From contig USSA01000178.1 in assembly GCA_900557255.1 (NCBI GenBank), positions 1-5,846 of the forward strand: a stretch of 5,846 nt of DNA, read 5' to 3'. This document shows, piece by piece, positions 5,049-5,846 of the stretch. This DNA comes from an uncultured Prevotella sp. GTDB lineage: Bacteria; Bacteroidota; Bacteroidia; Bacteroidales; Bacteroidaceae. Below the pieces are notes generated by a model. It was not told the origin of the DNA, searched no databases, and saw only the letters and a program-made list of their open reading frames with translations. Positions within the stretch are counted from its first letter, which is position 1, and each line of letters starts with the position of its first letter. Position numbers and translations under genes: made by a program.

Positions 5049-5582
5049 ATGAAAATAGCAGTTTTTTGTTCAGCAAATAAGAATATCGACCCCGACTTCT
5101 TCACGATGACTGAAGAGATGGGAAAGTGGATGGCAGAGAACGGCCACGACCTGGTTTTCGGCGGCTGCAACTCTGGTCTGATGGATTGCATTGGCAAGGC
5201 AGTAAAGGCGAATGGCGGCAGAACCATCGGTGTGGTTCCTACGCTTGTAGAGCGAGGCGGCAGAACCTTCTCTGACCTCGACATCGAGATTCCGTGTGAT
5301 AATCTCAGCGACCGCAAAGACCTGATGCTTGCCCAGAGCGACATCTTCGTAGCCCTTCCTGGCGGCGTCGGCACCCTGGATGAAATCTTCACCATCGCTG
5401 CCGCCCACACCATCGGCTACCATCCCAAAATGGTGATTCTCTACAACATGAAAGGCTTCTGGAACTCCACCATCACCCTATTGGACGACATGGCTGATAA
5501 AGGTGTAATTCGTGGCAATTGGCGAGATGTGATTGAAGTGGCGGATAACCTGGAAGAGCTGGCTAAGCTCTGCGAGGCATAG
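5049..5582 (+). CDS. LOG-family protein (TIGR00730 type), probable nucleoside-5'-monophosphate phosphoribohydrolase
   Basis: The protein has 177 residues, a normal length for the family, and is cytoplasmic. It opens with a Rossmann-like strand (MKIAVFCSAN). The hallmark P-G-G-x-G-T-x-x-E is at 104-112 (PGGVGTLDE). The upstream family motifs are VFGGCNSGLM at 36-45 (usually GGG; here the third Gly is Cys40) and SDRKDLML at 87-94, whose Arg89 is the expected partner of the catalytic Glu112. LOG enzymes, long annotated as lysine decarboxylases, cleave the ribose-5'-phosphate from AMP-like or cytokinin nucleotides. In gut-type bacteria they probably serve nucleotide salvage or clean-up rather than cytokinin signalling. 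The start at 5049 follows A-rich leader repeats and gives the conserved N-terminus. The gene is transcribed alone and ends before a terminator element shared with a convergent gene. Confidence 0.92.
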   Translation: MKIAVFCSANKNIDPDFFTMTEEMGKWMAENGHDLVFGGCNSGLMDCIGKAVKANGGRTIGVVPTLVERGGRTFSDLDIEIPCDNLSDRKDLMLAQSDIFVALPGGVGTLDEIFTIAAAHTIGYHPKMVILYNMKGFWNSTITLLDDMADKGVIRGNWRDVIEVADNLEELAKLCEA

Positions 5583-5717
5583 AACCCTCTATGGACATCA
5601 TTTCGCTGAAAATTTTCGTGTCAAGACACATATTTTTGCAGCAAAAGTACACTTTTTACTCGACTTCACCAAGTTTTATCGTAATTTACACGGAATATTT
5701 AAGGTATTTAAACAAAG

Positions 5718-5779
5718 AAAGAGCGGAAAAACAACTGTTAACTGTTAACTCTGTTAACCCCAGTTGTTCTTCCGCCCTT
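5718..5779. terminator. composite bidirectional terminator with triple GTTAAC loop, copy 2
   Basis: This is a second copy of the element at 1647-1713. The outer stem AAAGAGCGGAA (5718-5728) pairs with the segment ending at 5779, with one A-C mismatch. The inner stem AACAACTG (5730-5737) pairs perfectly with CAGTTGTT (5761-5768). The same three GTTAAC palindromes lie at 5737-5742, 5744-5749 and 5753-5758. It separates the LOG-family gene from the convergent gene at the right edge. On the minus strand the stem is followed by a T-rich tract (CTTTCTTTG), suiting termination of that gene. Confidence 0.78.
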
Positions 5780-5784
5780 AAACT

Positions 5785-5846
5785 TTATTCTGCCAGCAGC
5801 TTCTCGGCCATCGCCTTACCCAGAGCCTCGCACTGCGCCTTTACCT
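5785..5846 (-). CDS. C-terminal end of a minus-strand gene, cut by the window
   Basis: The last 19 codons read VKAQCEALGKAMAEKLLAE followed by TAA at 5787-5785. The frame is fully open to the edge, is G+C-rich like the other housekeeping-type genes here, and stops just before a bidirectional terminator, so a real gene is likely. An amphipathic helix of the form ALGKAMAEKL is common at the C-terminus of flavodoxin-fold and FMN-reductase proteins, but it is not diagnostic and I do not assign a function. Confidence 0.7.
   Translation of the reverse strand, partial: VKAQCEALGKAMAEKLLAE

Noticed and set aside
5070..5423. Two minus-strand open frames inside the LOG-family gene
   Set aside because: They are antisense shadows of a gene with all family motifs in the + frame.

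Overview
The window looks like chromosomal DNA from a Bacteroidales bacterium, most likely Prevotella/Segatella. The promoters carry the Bacteroidetes -7 signature TAnnTTTG. The genes lack Shine-Dalgarno sequences and have A-rich upstream leaders. The protein families (a DUF3843-like protein, an Abhydrolase_7-like esterase, a periplasmic PAP2 phosphatase) are typical of this group. The genus is an inference from style, not a database match.

Layout, left to right. At 1-190 is a divergent promoter region: one promoter faces left into a gene that is almost wholly outside the window, the other drives the gene at 192-1559. That gene is a conserved cytoplasmic protein of unknown function and is followed by two back-to-back hairpin terminators (1579-1631 and 1647-1713). 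From 1716 to about 3500 the DNA is visibly more A+T-rich than its flanks. It holds the remnant of a Walker A ATPase gene on the minus strand (1750-1973), a long inverted repeat with an A-tract (2040-2082), a good + promoter (2192-2221), an unusually long and elaborately paired leader (about 2228-2569), and a secreted PAP2-family phosphatase (2570-3355). A near-perfect bidirectional terminator (3501-3546) separates PAP2 from the convergent secreted alpha/beta-hydrolase on the minus strand (3593-4822). A short intergenic region with opposed promoters and two kinds of direct repeat (4823-5048) leads to a LOG-family nucleotide phosphoribohydrolase (5049-5582). The window ends with a second copy of the terminator-like element (5718-5779) and the last 19 codons of a minus-strand gene.

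The genes do not form one pathway. Each appears to be its own transcription unit with its own promoter and terminator. The strongest candidate for something undescribed is the PAP2 leader. It has a nested stem of about 100 nt whose apical segment can also pair over 12 bp with a downstream segment, and it contains a small ORF placed so that a translating ribosome would decide between the two states. A further hairpin ends 7 nt before the PAP2 start codon. This is the architecture of an attenuator or riboswitch-like control element for an envelope phosphatase. The second notable signal is a repeated terminator element whose copies differ by compensatory base changes, showing that the RNA stem is conserved.
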